Positions 1 to 10,275 of a DNA stretch of 64,000 bases are shown piece by piece. The notes beneath the pieces are model-generated. The model ran no database searches. It was not told the DNA's origin and worked only from the letters and a program-made list of their open reading frames with translations. This DNA comes from Blattabacterium cuenoti. GTDB taxonomy: Bacteria > Bacteroidota > Bacteroidia > Flavobacteriales > Blattabacteriaceae. The stretch's first letter is position 1, and every line of letters starts with the position of its first letter. Both the position numbers and the translations under genes were made by a program. The stretch lies in NCBI RefSeq assembly GCF_014252355.1, contig NZ_CP059217.1:351273-415272 (forward strand), given 5' to 3'.

Positions 1-30
1 ATTTTCTTTTTTAAAAAAGATTTCATAATA

Positions 31-726
31 TTAAATCAATATTTTTTCACCAGTTTTTAATAAAAAAAGTTTGATTCCTTTTTTTAAAAATTGATTTTTT
101 ACAATTTTATTATCAATTTTAATATCGGAAAAAGTATTATAATGAACTCCTAATATTTTATTAGATTTTAATAATTCAGCAGCTATAATTGCTTCTTCAT
201 AATCCATAGTATATCTACCACCTATAGGTAAAATAGAAAGATCTAATGTTACAAATCTAGGAAGTAACATCATATCATAATGTAAAGCTGTATCTCCAGC
301 AAAATATATATTTTTTTTGTCTATTGTAGATAATAAAAAACCACCTGGATTTCCACCATAAGTTCCATCATTGAAAACACTAGAATGAGTTGCCCAAATA
401 TATTTTATTTTTCCAAATGGAAAATTAATAAAGGCTCCATAATTTATTCCATAAGTTATCAATCCTTTTTTTTCAAAAAACATAGAAATTTCATAATTGG
501 ATATAATAGTTGAGTGATATTTTTTTGCAAAATATTCTACATCACAAACATGATCAAAATGTGCATGACTTACTAAAATATAATGTATTACATCAATATT
601 ATTAAAATATTTATGATAATCATTATTTTTGAAAATAGGATTTTTTGATAAAAAAGGATCTATTAATAAATAAAATTTATCTATTTTTAATAAACAAGTA
701 CTGTGTGATAAAAATTGAATTATCAT
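31..726 (-). CDS. UPF0173-type metal-dependent hydrolase (metallo-beta-lactamase fold)
   Basis: A 231-residue soluble protein of the metallo-beta-lactamase fold. The zinc-binding motif HAHFDH lies at residues 54-59, with further candidate metal ligands at His113 (ATHSS), Asp145 (FAGDT) and His195 (GVHYNTF). The PIGGRYTMD segment at 167-175 is typical of the UPF0173/YtkL-like branch. The substrate is unknown. In many flavobacteria a hydrolase of this branch sits among the menaquinone genes, and here it directly follows menA (15 bp gap) on the same strand, so it is probably in the men operon. Length is normal for the family and no signal peptide is visible. Confidence 0.85.
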   Translation of the reverse strand: MIIQFLSHSTCLLKIDKFYLLIDPFLSKNPIFKNNDYHKYFNNIDVIHYILVSHAHFDHVCDVEYFAKKYHSTIISNYEISMFFEKKGLITYGINYGAFINFPFGKIKYIWATHSSVFNDGTYGGNPGGFLLSTIDKKNIYFAGDTALHYDMMLLPRFVTLDLSILPIGGRYTMDYEEAIIAAELLKSNKILGVHYNTFSDIKIDNKIVKNQFLKKGIKLFLLKTGEKILI

Positions 727-741
727 AATAATATTATAATT

Positions 742-1650
742 TTATAAAAAACATCCAAATCCAATAATGATAGTATACAAAACTATTATTACAATTAATT
801 TTTTCAATTCTAAATTAAAATATTGAATATTTGTTATTTTTAACATACAATTGATATGATCAATCAATAATAATATTATTAACGTAAATAATATACAATG
901 ATAAAAATAATTTTTATTATTCATTATAATAAAAATTATTCCTATTATTACAGATAATATAATTAATATAATATGATATATTTTAGCATATTGATTACCT
1001 AATAAATTAGCTATAGTCAATTTATTATGTTTTAAATCTGTTTCAATATCTCTTATATTATTTATATTTAAAACAGCGACATTCATAAATCCTATTGATA
1101 ATGATAATAAAAATATATCTAAAGATAGTCTTGTTGTGTATAAAAAATAACTTCCATTAATAGATACTATTCCAAAAAATATCATTACAAATAAATCACC
1201 TAGTCTTCTATATCCATATGGATTATGTCCAATAGAATAATTTATAGAACTATAAATACATATTAAAATACCTAAAAAATATAAAAAAAAAATATAAAAA
1301 TTTTTCAAAAAATCAATAGAATTGATAATTAATATTAATCCAAATAAAAAAGATAATAAAGAAAATAATTTAATAGCATTTATGATTTGTTTCAATGAGA
1401 TTAATCCATTTGAATTTATTTTTCTATCTAAATTATTATATTTTGCATATAATATTTTTATATTATCTCCATAATAATTAGAAATATTCGATAAAATCTG
1501 TAGAGATAATGCTGTTAATAAAGATAATAAATAAGTTATCAAATTTACATATACCCTAGACTTAGAAATTAAAAAACTTAAAGTAATTCCAGAAAATGAT
1601 AAACATAAAGTATGTAAACGAATAACATACATCCATTTATTTATTTTCAT
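742..1650 (-). CDS. menA: 1,4-dihydroxy-2-naphthoate polyprenyltransferase
   Basis: An integral membrane UbiA-family prenyltransferase of 302 residues that joins a polyprenyl chain to 1,4-dihydroxy-2-naphthoate, giving demethylmenaquinone. The first Asp-rich motif is modified ([11 protein letters not shown], residues 55-65) and the second is NNIRDIETD (197-205). The rest is a series of strongly hydrophobic helices. The start codon overlaps the menB stop by 4 bp, which indicates translational coupling, and the men neighbourhood makes MenA more likely than another UbiA member. Length is normal. Confidence 0.93.
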   Translation of the reverse strand: MKINKWMYVIRLHTLCLSFSGITLSFLISKSRVYVNLITYLLSLLTALSLQILSNISNYYGDNIKILYAKYNNLDRKINSNGLISLKQIINAIKLFSLLSFLFGLILIINSIDFLKNFYIFFLYFLGILICIYSSINYSIGHNPYGYRRLGDLFVMIFFGIVSINGSYFLYTTRLSLDIFLLSLSIGFMNVAVLNINNIRDIETDLKHNKLTIANLLGNQYAKIYHIILIILSVIIGIIFIIMNNKNYFYHCILFTLIILLLIDHINCMLKITNIQYFNLELKKLIVIIVLYTIIIGFGCFL

Positions 1651-2468
1651 AAAAATTTTTTAAATTTTTTAAAATTTGGATTTCTTTTTTCTAAAAAAGC
1701 ATTTTTACCCTCTTGAGATTCTTCTGTAAGATAAAACATTAAAGTAGCATCTCCTGCTAATTGCATTAATCCATGTTGTCCATCTAATTCTGCATTTAAA
1801 CATCTTTTAATCATTCTTAAAGACATAGGACTTCTTTTTTGAATTATTTGACACCAATTTAACGTAATTTTTTCTAAATCTTTTAAAGGTACTACTTTAT
1901 TGATTAATCCCATTTGTAATGCTTCTTTTGCAGAATATTGACGAGATAAAAACCACATTTCTCTTGCTTTTTTTTGCCCGATAATTCTTGCTAAATAGGA
2001 AGATCCAAATCCTCCATCAAAAGACCCTACTTTAGGTCCTACTTGACTAAAAATTGCATTATCAGATGCTATTGTTAAATCACAAACTACATGTAATACA
2101 TGTCCACCTCCTATTGAATATCCATTAACCATGGCAATTACTGGTTTTGGTAGTTCACGTATTTTTTTATAAAAATCTAAAATATTTAATCTAGGAATAC
2201 CATCTTGACCAAGATATCCACCTAACCCTCTAGTTTTTTGATCACCTCCAGAACAAAATGATTTATTGCCATATCCAGTAATTATTACTATATCAATATC
2301 TGTTCTATTTTTACATATATTTATAGCATCAATCATTTCATCTACTGTTTCTACACGAAAAGCATTATGACATTTTGGTCTATGAATCTCTATTTTAGAT
2401 ATTCCTTTCCATAAAAAAAATCTAATATCTTTATATGTTTTTATTGTAATCCAATTTATATTTGACAT
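1647..2468 (-). CDS. menB: 1,4-dihydroxy-2-naphthoyl-CoA synthase
   Basis: A crotonase-fold enzyme of 273 residues that cyclises o-succinylbenzoyl-CoA to 1,4-dihydroxy-2-naphthoyl-CoA in menaquinone synthesis. Visible MenB marks are CSGGDQ (72-77), the oxyanion-hole segment NGYSIGGGH (115-123) and [11 protein letters not shown] (147-157) with the catalytic Asp region. It is the first gene of a minus-strand unit menB-menA-hydrolase. menD, which often lies upstream in flavobacteria, is not here; the next gene upstream runs the other way. Confidence 0.96.
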   Translation of the reverse strand: MSNINWITIKTYKDIRFFLWKGISKIEIHRPKCHNAFRVETVDEMIDAINICKNRTDIDIVIITGYGNKSFCSGGDQKTRGLGGYLGQDGIPRLNILDFYKKIRELPKPVIAMVNGYSIGGGHVLHVVCDLTIASDNAIFSQVGPKVGSFDGGFGSSYLARIIGQKKAREMWFLSRQYSAKEALQMGLINKVVPLKDLEKITLNWCQIIQKRSPMSLRMIKRCLNAELDGQHGLMQLAGDATLMFYLTEESQEGKNAFLEKRNPNFKKFKKFL

Positions 2469-2509
2469 TGATGTTTACTATAAAATAAAAAAAATACTTT
2501 TTCAAAACT

Positions 2510-2908
2510 ATGTATAAAAATTTATTTGCAGTTTTATTAGGAATTTTTTGTAGTTTTGTTGGTCTTATTTTTTTTATACAATGGTTAAATATTTTGTTTA
2601 TAGAAACAAAACGTATTCCTTTAATGAAGATACAAAAAATATTATTATATAATACATATAAATTTTATATAATATTATTAATATTTTATATAATCAGTAT
2701 TATATTAGGATGTTCTATGACAGCATATATTGTATTACATGCAAAAACTGCTTATTCTATATTAACAGGATCAATTATGATTTGTATTAACTTTTTTTTA
2801 TGGATATTTCCTATTTGGTTTAAAATAATTATTATTCCAATAATTTTTCAATTAGCATATTTAAGTGGAGAATTTATAACATTTGTTACAAAAACAAAGT
2901 TAAATTAA
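2510..2908 (+). CDS. small integral membrane protein of unknown function
   Basis: A 132-residue protein with about four hydrophobic helices (roughly residues 5-27, 47-72, 80-103 and 104-127) and no recognised catalytic motif. It diverges from menB (41 bp gap) and its 3' end overlaps the 3' end of the convergent nhaD gene by 9 bp. The pattern of helices, with a Gly/Ala segment followed by a Pro-Trp-Phe stretch, loosely resembles small four-helix membrane proteins common in Bacteroidota, but I cannot assign a family. Retention of an intact reading frame in such a compact genome suggests it is functional. Confidence 0.7.
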   Translation: MYKNLFAVLLGIFCSFVGLIFFIQWLNILFIETKRIPLMKIQKILLYNTYKFYIILLIFYIISIILGCSMTAYIVLHAKTAYSILTGSIMICINFFLWIFPIWFKIIIIPIIFQLAYLSGEFITFVTKTKLN

Positions 2909-4159
2909 CATATATATAAATCCAGATATATATCCTATTAAAGCTAAATAACTAATATATTTTAAATACCAAAAAAAATTTATTTTTTCCATTCCCATAG
3001 CAGCAACACCTGAAGCAGATCCTATTAATAATAAACTACCACCTGTACCTGAAGTATAAGCTATAAAATTCCAAAATTCATGATTTAATGGATAAGAAAA
3101 CATAGATATCGTAGAAGCAACTAATGGAACATTATCTATAATAGATGATATTAATCCAAATAATAATGTAGTTGGTTTCCATTCTAATATAGAATTATTA
3201 ATCCAATTTGATAATTGATATAATACGCCAATTGATTCTAATGAAGAAATAGAAAGTAAAATTCCTAAAAAAAATAATATACTGGAAAAATCAATTTTAT
3301 TAAAAATTGTTTCTATAGAAATGATTTGTTTAGGAATATTAAGAATTGTATATAAAAGACTAAAAGTAAACATCATTCCCATATAAGGTGGAATTCCTAT
3401 AAATGTTTTTAATATTGGTACAATTAATATCATTAACAATCCCATTTGAAATACAATAATTCCAGTTTTTAATTCTCTATTAGAAAAATGATTATCTGAT
3501 ATTTTAAGTTGTCCATTAAAAATAGAATATCTAGATATTATAAAAGTTGATATACTCATACATAATATAGATGGAAAAAATATTTTTTGTATTATATTAT
3601 AAGTTGTTACTTTATTAGATATCCATAACATAGTTGTAGTAATATCCCCTATTGGGGACCATACCCCTCCAGCATTAGCTGATATTATAATAGCACCTAA
3701 ATAATATAATCTTTCTTTATCATTTAAAATAATTTTCCTTAATAAAGTAATAATTACAATAGTAGCTGTAAGATTATCTATAATGGCAGATAAAAAAAAT
3801 GATAAAATATTTATAATCCATAAAAATTTTCTTTTAGTAGTATTAGAAAAAAATACATTTTTTAAAGCATCAAATCCAGAATATATATCTATAATACAAA
3901 TTATAGACATCGCTCCTATTAGAAAAAAAACAATTTCCGAAACTTTTCCTATATGGAATAGGAGTAAATTATTAGGAGTATTCCATATTATTAAATTTTT
4001 TTCTAATTGAAAAACTGGAATTTGAAAATAAAAAATTATTCCCCATAAACAAGATGCCATTAATATGGATAAAATAGATTTATTTAAAAATGTTAAATAA
4101 TCTGCTGTTATTAATAATAAATAACCAATAATAAAAACTAAAATCATAAAAGATTCCAT
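2900..4159 (-). CDS. nhaD: NhaD-type Na+/H+ antiporter
   Basis: A 419-residue polytopic membrane protein of the ion transporter superfamily that exchanges Na+ for H+ across the inner membrane. The NhaD hallmarks are IDNLTATIVII in the first half (about residues 125-135) and NAGGVWSPIGDITTTMLW (about 161-178), with a second-half repeat containing IIDNVPLVAS and SGTGGSLLLIGSASG. Length fits the family. It is 18 bp downstream of eno on the same strand and may be transcribed at the tail of the ribosomal superoperon. Confidence 0.92.
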   Translation of the reverse strand: MESFMILVFIIGYLLLITADYLTFLNKSILSILMASCLWGIIFYFQIPVFQLEKNLIIWNTPNNLLLFHIGKVSEIVFFLIGAMSIICIIDIYSGFDALKNVFFSNTTKRKFLWIINILSFFLSAIIDNLTATIVIITLLRKIILNDKERLYYLGAIIISANAGGVWSPIGDITTTMLWISNKVTTYNIIQKIFFPSILCMSISTFIISRYSIFNGQLKISDNHFSNRELKTGIIVFQMGLLMILIVPILKTFIGIPPYMGMMFTFSLLYTILNIPKQIISIETIFNKIDFSSILFFLGILLSISSLESIGVLYQLSNWINNSILEWKPTTLLFGLISSIIDNVPLVASTISMFSYPLNHEFWNFIAYTSGTGGSLLLIGSASGVAAMGMEKINFFWYLKYISYLALIGYISGFIYMLI

Positions 4160-4177
4160 AGTTTTTTGATGTTAAAA

Positions 4178-5479
4178 TCATATTTTAATTTTTCCAGAAA
4201 AAAATGAATCCTTTCCAAGATCATTTTCAATTCTTAATAATTGATTATATTTTGAATTTCTTTCAGATCTACAAATACTGCCAGTTTTTATTTGGCCAAT
4301 ATTAAAAGCAACAGATAAATCAGCTATAAAAGAATCTTCTGTATCTCCAGAACGATGAGAAATAATATTATTATACTTATGTTCTTTTGCTAGATTAATA
4401 GTTTTTATTGTTTCCGTAAGTGTTCCTACTTGATTAAGTTTAATAAGAATCGCATTTGCAATTTTTTTATCAATTCCTAATGTTTGTAATCTATCTATTT
4501 GTGTAACAAATAAATCATCTCCTACTAATTGAATATCTATACCTAATTCTTCTGTTAAAGATTTCCATCCTATTAAATCATTTTGATCCATTCCATCTTC
4601 TATAGATATAATAGGATAACGTCTAGTTAAAAAAGATAAATAACTAATATGTTCTTCTAAAGTTTTGGTTATTTTTTCTTTATTATTCATCATTCCAAAT
4701 TTAGAATAATTATATTTTTTTTCTTCTTTTTGATAAAATTCAGATGCTGCACAATCTATTGCAATTCCTATATCTTTATATGGTTCATAATTTGATAAAT
4801 GTATAGATTCTAACATATTATCTAAAATAGTTTCTATATTATTAAAATTAGATGAAAATCCACCCTCATCACCTACATTAGTTGAAAATCCTTTTTTTAA
4901 TAATAAATCTTTTAATTGATAAAATATTTTATGTCCTATTTGAATAGCTTCAAAAAAAGTTTTTGCTACCGTTGGTATAATCATAAATTCTTGAAATGGA
5001 ATTGAAGAATATGCATGTTTTCCTCCATTTATAATATTAATTAATGGAACTGGTAAAACATGTGAGCATACTCCACCTATATATTTATAAATAGGGATAT
5101 TTAATGTATTAGATGCTGCTTTAACAATAGCTAATGATACTCCTAAAATTGCATTAGCTCCTAATCGACTTTTATTTTTAGTGCCATCTAAATCTAACAT
5201 CATATGATCAATTTTAATTTGATCTAATACTGATATTCCTATTAATTCAGGTGCTATAATTTTATTTATATTATAAATTGCTTTTTGAACTCCCTTTCCT
5301 GAAAATTTACTTTCATCACCATCTCTTAATTCAAATGCTTCATATTCTCCTTTAGACGTACCTGATGGGACCGATGCTCTTCCTAAAACATTATCTTCTG
5401 TAAGAATATCTACTTCGATTGTTGGAATCCCTCTTGAATCTAATATTTGTCTTGATAATATTTGTTTGATTTTACTCAT
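4178..5479 (-). CDS. eno: Enolase (phosphopyruvate hydratase)
   Basis: A glycolytic enzyme of 433 residues interconverting 2-phosphoglycerate and phosphoenolpyruvate. It shows the mobile loop SGTSKGEYE (39-47), NGGKHA (151-156), the catalytic GDEGGF (203-208), the metal ligands in ISIEDGMD and VGDDLFVT, and SHRSGDTED near the C-terminus, where the usual SGETED has Asp for Glu. The eno gene after rplQ is a known Bacteroidota arrangement, and the spacing (15 bp) suggests co-transcription. Confidence 0.98.
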   Translation of the reverse strand: MSKIKQILSRQILDSRGIPTIEVDILTEDNVLGRASVPSGTSKGEYEAFELRDGDESKFSGKGVQKAIYNINKIIAPELIGISVLDQIKIDHMMLDLDGTKNKSRLGANAILGVSLAIVKAASNTLNIPIYKYIGGVCSHVLPVPLINIINGGKHAYSSIPFQEFMIIPTVAKTFFEAIQIGHKIFYQLKDLLLKKGFSTNVGDEGGFSSNFNNIETILDNMLESIHLSNYEPYKDIGIAIDCAASEFYQKEEKKYNYSKFGMMNNKEKITKTLEEHISYLSFLTRRYPIISIEDGMDQNDLIGWKSLTEELGIDIQLVGDDLFVTQIDRLQTLGIDKKIANAILIKLNQVGTLTETIKTINLAKEHKYNNIISHRSGDTEDSFIADLSVAFNIGQIKTGSICRSERNSKYNQLLRIENDLGKDSFFSGKIKI

Positions 5480-5494
5480 AATTTATTTTAATGC

Positions 5495-5977
5495 TTATAA
5501 TTTCTCTTTTTTCTGATTATTATTGATATTATTTTTAATTATTTCTACTAATTTATTAGACTGTTTATTTTTGCTTCTTCTAATTTTTTTTCTACTACTA
5601 CTATTATGTTGATCAATATTATTAAAATCTAATAATTCTAGTAAAACTATCTTTGATATATCTCCAAGTCTATATCCAATTTTTATAATTCTTGTATATC
5701 CTCCATAACGTTGTTTTACTTTTTCAAAAGACTTTGTAAATAATTCTGCGACTGCATATTTATCTCTTAATAAAGAAAATATAATTCTTTTAGAATGAGT
5801 TGTATTAATTTTTGATTTTGTTATAATAGGTTCTATATATCTTTTTAATGCTTTTGCTTTAGATAAAGTTGTAAAAATATGTTTATTTTTAATTAATGAA
5901 GAAGACATATTAGATAATATAGATTTTTTATGTCCAACTTTTATACCAAAAAGTATTTTTTTTTTTCTATGATTCAT
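5495..5977 (-). CDS. rplQ: 50S ribosomal protein L17
   Basis: A 160-residue L17 with the conserved N-terminal core (MNHRKKKILFGIKVGHKKSIL, matching the usual H-R-K-x-x-x-L-G-R pattern in weakened form) and the YTRIIKIGYRLGD segment near residue 95. The C-terminal tail of about 45 residues is Lys/Asn/Ser-rich and longer than in E. coli, as is normal in Bacteroidota. It sits 3 bp after rpoA at the end of the alpha operon. Confidence 0.96.
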   Translation of the reverse strand: MNHRKKKILFGIKVGHKKSILSNMSSSLIKNKHIFTTLSKAKALKRYIEPIITKSKINTTHSKRIIFSLLRDKYAVAELFTKSFEKVKQRYGGYTRIIKIGYRLGDISKIVLLELLDFNNIDQHNSSSRKKIRRSKNKQSNKLVEIIKNNINNNQKKEKL

Positions 5978-5980
5978 AAA

Positions 5981-6991
5981 TTATGAATGTATTTTATATT
6001 CAGTAATATCCATGCCAAAATATAAACCATTTTTTTTCATTTTTTCTTCTAATTCTTCTAATGATTTTTTTCCAAAATTTCTCATTTGTAACATATTAGA
6101 TTTAGTTTGAATAACTAAATCTGCTATATTTTCAATTGATGCTGTTTTTAAACAATTTTTAGTTCTTACTGATAAATCCATATCATTTAATTTAGATTTT
6201 AATAATTCACGCATTCTCAAAAATTCTTCATTATATTTTTTTTCTTTATTTATTATTGGTTTCTCATTGATAATATTTTCAATTTTTTCACAAGAAAATA
6301 TTGAAAAATATTGAATTAAAATTTTTGATGCCTCCATTAATGCTAATTTAGGAGTAATAGATCCATCAGTTTTAATTTCAATAGATAAATTTTCAAAATC
6401 AGTTTTTTGTCCTACTCTACAATTATCTATTGTATATTTTACATTTTTTATAGGTGTAAAAATAGAATCTATAGCAATATTCCCAATTATATCATTATTA
6501 TTTTTTTTATTTTCTTCTGAAGGAACATATCCTCTTCCTTCTTCTATTATAAAACTAAATTCTAAAGGAATAGATTTATCTTTATGACAAATTACTAAAT
6601 CAGTATTGATAATTTCAAAATTAATAATAAACCTATTTAATAATTTACCAGTAATTTTATCATCATTATTGTTTATTTTAACATTTACTATTTCTTTATC
6701 TTGTAATAATGTTTTTCTTTTAAATCGAATTTTTTTAAAATTTAAAATAATTTCAGTAACATCTTCAATTACTCCTTTAATAGAGGAAAATTCATATTGT
6801 ATATCCTTAATTTTAATAGAAGTTACTGCAATTCCTTTAATAGATCCTAAAAGAACTCTTCTTAAAGCATTACCTAATGTTAATCCATATCCAGGCTCTA
6901 AAGGTTTTAAATGAAATAATCCTTTTATTTCTGACAATTCAGATGTAATAATTTTTTCTGGTTTAATAAAATCAAAAATCGATATAGACAT
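5981..6991 (-). CDS. rpoA: DNA-directed RNA polymerase subunit alpha
   Basis: A 336-residue alpha subunit that assembles RNA polymerase. The N-terminal assembly domain contains LEPGYGLTLGNALRRVLL (about 32-49), and the C-terminal domain carries SVRTKNCLKTASIENIADL followed by MRNFGKKSLEELEEKM, so the DNA- and activator-contacting domain is retained. It lies between rpsD and rplQ as usual in the alpha operon. Length is normal. Confidence 0.98.
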   Translation of the reverse strand: MSISIFDFIKPEKIITSELSEIKGLFHLKPLEPGYGLTLGNALRRVLLGSIKGIAVTSIKIKDIQYEFSSIKGVIEDVTEIILNFKKIRFKRKTLLQDKEIVNVKINNNDDKITGKLLNRFIINFEIINTDLVICHKDKSIPLEFSFIIEEGRGYVPSEENKKNNNDIIGNIAIDSIFTPIKNVKYTIDNCRVGQKTDFENLSIEIKTDGSITPKLALMEASKILIQYFSIFSCEKIENIINEKPIINKEKKYNEEFLRMRELLKSKLNDMDLSVRTKNCLKTASIENIADLVIQTKSNMLQMRNFGKKSLEELEEKMKKNGLYFGMDITEYKIHS

Positions 6992-6999
6992 ATTAGTTA

Positions 7000-7611
7000 T
7001 TATTTTGAATATAATTCAACAATTAATTGTTCTTTTATTTTTTCAGGAATTTGTATTCTTTTTGGCATTAATCTGAATATTCCATACATATTTTTATGAT
7101 CTAAAACAAGCCAATTTACCATTGGATTATTTATATTTTTATTTATTGAATCTAATATTACAGGATGATTTCTTGATGTTTTTCTAACTCCAATTTTATC
7201 TCCTGGTTTTAATCTACAAGATGGAATATTTACAATATGATTATTAACAATAATATGTTTATGAGAAATTATTTGACGAGCAGAAGATCTAGATGGAGCA
7301 AATTTTAATCTAAAAACAATATTATCAAGACGTGATTCACAGGCTTGTAAAAGAAGTTCACCTGTAATTCCTTTTTTCTTAGATGCTTCAATAAATAATC
7401 TTTTAAACGATTTTTCTAATATTCCATATAAATATTTAGCTTTTTGTTTTTCTAATAATTGAATAAAATACTCAGAACGTTTTCCTCGTCTACGATAATT
7501 ACCATGTTGACCTGATGGATATTTTCTTCTTTCAAAATATTTATCTTCTCCGTATAAACAATCTCCAAATTTTCTAGAAATTTTTGTTTTTGGTCCTATA
7601 TATCTTGCCAT
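7000..7611 (-). CDS. rpsD: 30S ribosomal protein S4
   Basis: A primary 16S rRNA-binding protein of 203 residues with an S4 RNA-binding domain ([22 protein letters not shown] and the following HKHIIVNN). The start is placed at the ATG giving [10 protein letters not shown], the universal S4 N-terminus. The open frame extends 15 codons further upstream, but that part overlaps the end of rpsK and does not resemble S4. The gene is third in the alpha cluster rpsM-rpsK-rpsD-rpoA-rplQ. Confidence 0.97.
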   Translation of the reverse strand: MARYIGPKTKISRKFGDCLYGEDKYFERRKYPSGQHGNYRRRGKRSEYFIQLLEKQKAKYLYGILEKSFKRLFIEASKKKGITGELLLQACESRLDNIVFRLKFAPSRSSARQIISHKHIIVNNHIVNIPSCRLKPGDKIGVRKTSRNHPVILDSINKNINNPMVNWLVLDHKNMYGIFRLMPKRIQIPEKIKEQLIVELYSK

Positions 7612-7625
7612 AATAATTGTATATC

Positions 7626-8027
7626 TTAAACTCTTCTTCTTTTTGGAGGCCGACACCCATTATGAGGTAATGGTGTAATATCTTGTATAAGTGTAATAAT
7701 AATACCAGAATTACTTAATGCTCTTATTGCGGCATCTCTTCCTGCACCTGGACCATTAACTTTAACTTCTACTTTTTTTATACCAGCGTTTAATCCTTTT
7801 TTTGCAACATTTTCAGCAGCAATTTGAGCTGCATATGGTGTATTTTTTTTGGATCCTTTAAAATTCATTTTTCCAGCTGAAGACCAGGCAATTACATCTC
7901 CTATTTTATTCGTTAATGTAATAATAATATTATTAAAAGTAGATTTAATATGTGCAATTCCTAATGCATCTACTATTACAGATTTGTTTTTTATTTTTTT
8001 TATAGAAGATTTAGATTTATTTAACAT
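7626..8027 (-). CDS. rpsK: 30S ribosomal protein S11
   Basis: A 133-residue platform protein of the small subunit. It has the characteristic [40 protein letters not shown] and [13 protein letters not shown] segments and ends in [11 protein letters not shown]. It lies 14 bp downstream of rpsM and 14 bp ahead of rpsD. Confidence 0.98.
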   Translation of the reverse strand: MLNKSKSSIKKIKNKSVIVDALGIAHIKSTFNNIIITLTNKIGDVIAWSSAGKMNFKGSKKNTPYAAQIAAENVAKKGLNAGIKKVEVKVNGPGAGRDAAIRALSNSGIIITLIQDITPLPHNGCRPPKRRRV

Positions 8028-8041
8028 ATTATTGTATTGAC

Positions 8042-8419
8042 TTACTTAATAGACCGTTTTTTATTAGCTATAGTTTTTTTCTTACCTTTTCTTGTTCTAC
8101 AATTATTTTTAGTTTTTTGTCCTCTTAATGGTAATTTTTTTCTATGTCTAATTCCTCTATAACATCCTATATCCATTAATCGTTTAATACTTAATTTAAT
8201 TTCTGATTTTAATTCTCCCTCTATTTTTAAATTATTAGATATATATTTTCTAATATTGATAACGTCTTTATCTGACCAATTTTTAACTTTTATATTTTTA
8301 TCAATGCCTATTGAATTTAAAATTTGTTCAGATAAACTTTTATTAATTCCATATACATAAGTTAGGCCTATTACTCCTCGTTTAGTTTTTGGAATATCTA
8401 TACCTGATATTCTAACCAT
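8042..8419 (-). CDS. rpsM: 30S ribosomal protein S13
   Basis: A head protein of the small subunit, 125 residues, beginning [15 protein letters not shown] and containing the signature [20 protein letters not shown] near the C-terminus. The basic tail is typical of the family. It follows rpmJ in the alpha cluster. Confidence 0.98.
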   Translation of the reverse strand: MVRISGIDIPKTKRGVIGLTYVYGINKSLSEQILNSIGIDKNIKVKNWSDKDVINIRKYISNNLKIEGELKSEIKLSIKRLMDIGCYRGIRHRKKLPLRGQKTKNNCRTRKGKKKTIANKKRSIK

Positions 8420-8456
8420 AATAGCAATTTATTATTATATAATTCACTTTAATAAA

Positions 8457-8573
8457 TTAACCTTGTTTTTGTTTAAATCTTGGATTTTTTTTATTAATAA
8501 TCCTTAATCTACCTTTTCTCATAATAATTTTACAATCACTAGTTCTTTTTTTTAATGATGTTTTAACTTTCAT
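8457..8573 (-). CDS. rpmJ: 50S ribosomal protein L36
   Basis: A 38-residue protein found by translating the gap between infA and rpsM. It begins [16 protein letters not shown] and ends [11 protein letters not shown], the Bacteroidota L36 pattern. Of the zinc-finger cysteines of the classical form only one Cys remains (residue 14), which fits the zinc-less Bacteroidota type. The position between infA and rpsM is the conserved one. The stop is TAA at 8457-8459. Confidence 0.96.
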   Translation of the reverse strand: MKVKTSLKKRTSDCKIIMRKGRLRIINKKNPRFKQKQG

Positions 8574-8589
8574 ATATCATATATTAATA

Positions 8590-8805
8590 TCAATATCTAT
8601 ATGTAATTCTACCCCTTTGTAAATCATAAGATGACATTTCTAATCTAACTTTATCACCAGGTAATATTCTAATATAATGCATTCTCATTTTTCCTGAAAT
8701 ATGCGCTTTTACAATACAACCATTTTCCAATTCAACACGAAACATCGCATTTGGTGATGATTCTATTATTGTTCCATCTACTTCTATATGTTTCTGTTTT
8801 GCCAT
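8590..8805 (-). CDS. infA: Translation initiation factor IF-1
   Basis: A 71-residue OB-fold protein that binds the ribosomal A site during initiation. Its sequence [20 protein letters not shown] followed by [21 protein letters not shown] and RGRITYRY is diagnostic. The MAKQ start is chosen over an ATG four codons upstream. It lies between secY and rpmJ; map, which sits in this interval in some bacteria, is elsewhere here. Confidence 0.97.
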   Translation of the reverse strand: MAKQKHIEVDGTIIESSPNAMFRVELENGCIVKAHISGKMRMHYIRILPGDKVRLEMSSYDLQRGRITYRY

Positions 8806-8868
8806 AATCAATAACAAATATAAAAAATAAGTTTTATGTTTTCAAGTTTTCAAATTATAATTATTAAA

Positions 8869-10263
8869 TTAGTTTTTTAAATTATATCTATTACTTTTTA
8901 ATATCATTAAATTATCATAATAATAATTTAATAAATATATATCAACTTGTTGAAGTAAATCTAAAATTACTCCTACTACAATTAATAATGATGTTCCACC
9001 ATAAAATAAAGAAAAATTTTGAGTAATTCCTAATCTGCATACTATAGCTGGTAAAATAGCAATAATAGCTAATAATATAGCACCAGGTAATGTTATTCTA
9101 GATAAAATTATATCTAAATAATTTGCTGTTTCTTTTCCAGGCATAATTTTTGGTATATAGCCCCCATTTCTTTTTAAATCATATGAGATTTGATTAACTG
9201 GAATTGTAATAGCAGTATAAAAAAATGTAAAAATAATGATTAAACAAATAAAACAGAAATTATACCAAAAACCATAAATATTTTGAAAAATATAAAATAT
9301 ATTTTTTATTTTATTATTATGAACATAATTATAAAAAAATAATGGAAATAACATAATAGATTGAGAAAATATAATAGGCATTACTCCTGCAGCTGTCATT
9401 TTTAATGGTAAATATTGATGTTTTTTTTGAATTAATTTAAAGTTTTTATAAAAATTCATTGATCTATAATGAGATACATATTGAATAGGAATTTTTCTAA
9501 CTGCTTGAATTAAAATAATAGTAAATAAAATTACTAATATAAAAAATATACATTCAATATTAAAAATTAATAATCCAATAATTTTATTATGATATTTTAA
9601 TTTCATAATTAATTCTTTTGTTATAGCACTTGGAAAACGTACTATAATTCCTGACATAATAATTAAAGAAATTCCATTTCCTATTCCATTTTCTGTTATT
9701 TTATCTCCAATCCACATTGTAAATAATGTTCCACAAGTCAACATTATTATTCCAAGAATCCAAAATAAAATTTGATCATGTAATACATTCATATTTAATA
9801 AATATGAAGAATAAAAAGAAGATATAGGAAGAAATTGTTTAGTTAAAGAAATTAAATAAAATGGAGCTTGTATTAAACAAACTCCTAATGTTAACCATCT
9901 AGTTAAAATATTAATTTGTTTTTTTCCACTTTCTCCATCTTTTTGTATTCTATTTAAATTAGGTATAATAATACACATTAATTGTACTATAATTGAAGCA
10001 GATATATATGGCATAACTCCTAATGCAAATATTGAGGCTCTATTAAATGCACCACCTGTAAAAGAAGATAAAATTTGCATTAAACCTTTAGATCCAGAAT
10101 GTAAATGATTTAAAAAATTATTTATTGCCAAAGGATTTATTCCAGGGAGTGGAATATATGCACCAAAACGATAAATTAACAATAAATTAATTGTATTAAA
10201 TATTTTATTTCTTAAATCTTTATTATTCCAAATATTACATATAGAAATAAATAAATGATTCAT
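8869..10263 (-). CDS. secY: Protein translocase subunit SecY
   Basis: The main channel subunit of the Sec translocon, 464 residues with about ten hydrophobic helices. Marks include FRFGAYIPLPGI-like RFGAYIPLPGINP near residue 32, the plug region GGAFNRASIFALGVMPYISASI (about 70-91), and KRNGGYIPKIMPGKETANYL near residue 370. The partner SecG is encoded at 47.3 kb; SecE is not in the window. The gene is 12 bp after rplO in the spc cluster. Confidence 0.97.
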   Translation of the reverse strand: MNHLFISICNIWNNKDLRNKIFNTINLLLIYRFGAYIPLPGINPLAINNFLNHLHSGSKGLMQILSSFTGGAFNRASIFALGVMPYISASIIVQLMCIIIPNLNRIQKDGESGKKQINILTRWLTLGVCLIQAPFYLISLTKQFLPISSFYSSYLLNMNVLHDQILFWILGIIMLTCGTLFTMWIGDKITENGIGNGISLIIMSGIIVRFPSAITKELIMKLKYHNKIIGLLIFNIECIFFILVILFTIILIQAVRKIPIQYVSHYRSMNFYKNFKLIQKKHQYLPLKMTAAGVMPIIFSQSIMLFPLFFYNYVHNNKIKNIFYIFQNIYGFWYNFCFICLIIIFTFFYTAITIPVNQISYDLKRNGGYIPKIMPGKETANYLDIILSRITLPGAILLAIIAILPAIVCRLGITQNFSLFYGGTSLLIVVGVILDLLQQVDIYLLNYYYDNLMILKSNRYNLKN

Positions 10264-10275
10264 AAATATATTATA

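Noticed and set aside
1-26. Possible start of another minus-strand gene (ATG at 24-26, MKSFLKKK...), perhaps the next men gene
   Set aside because: Only eight codons are visible, which is too little to support a call.
3783-4010. Plus-strand 75-codon frame inside nhaD
   Set aside because: Antisense shadow of a well-supported antiporter gene; no motif.
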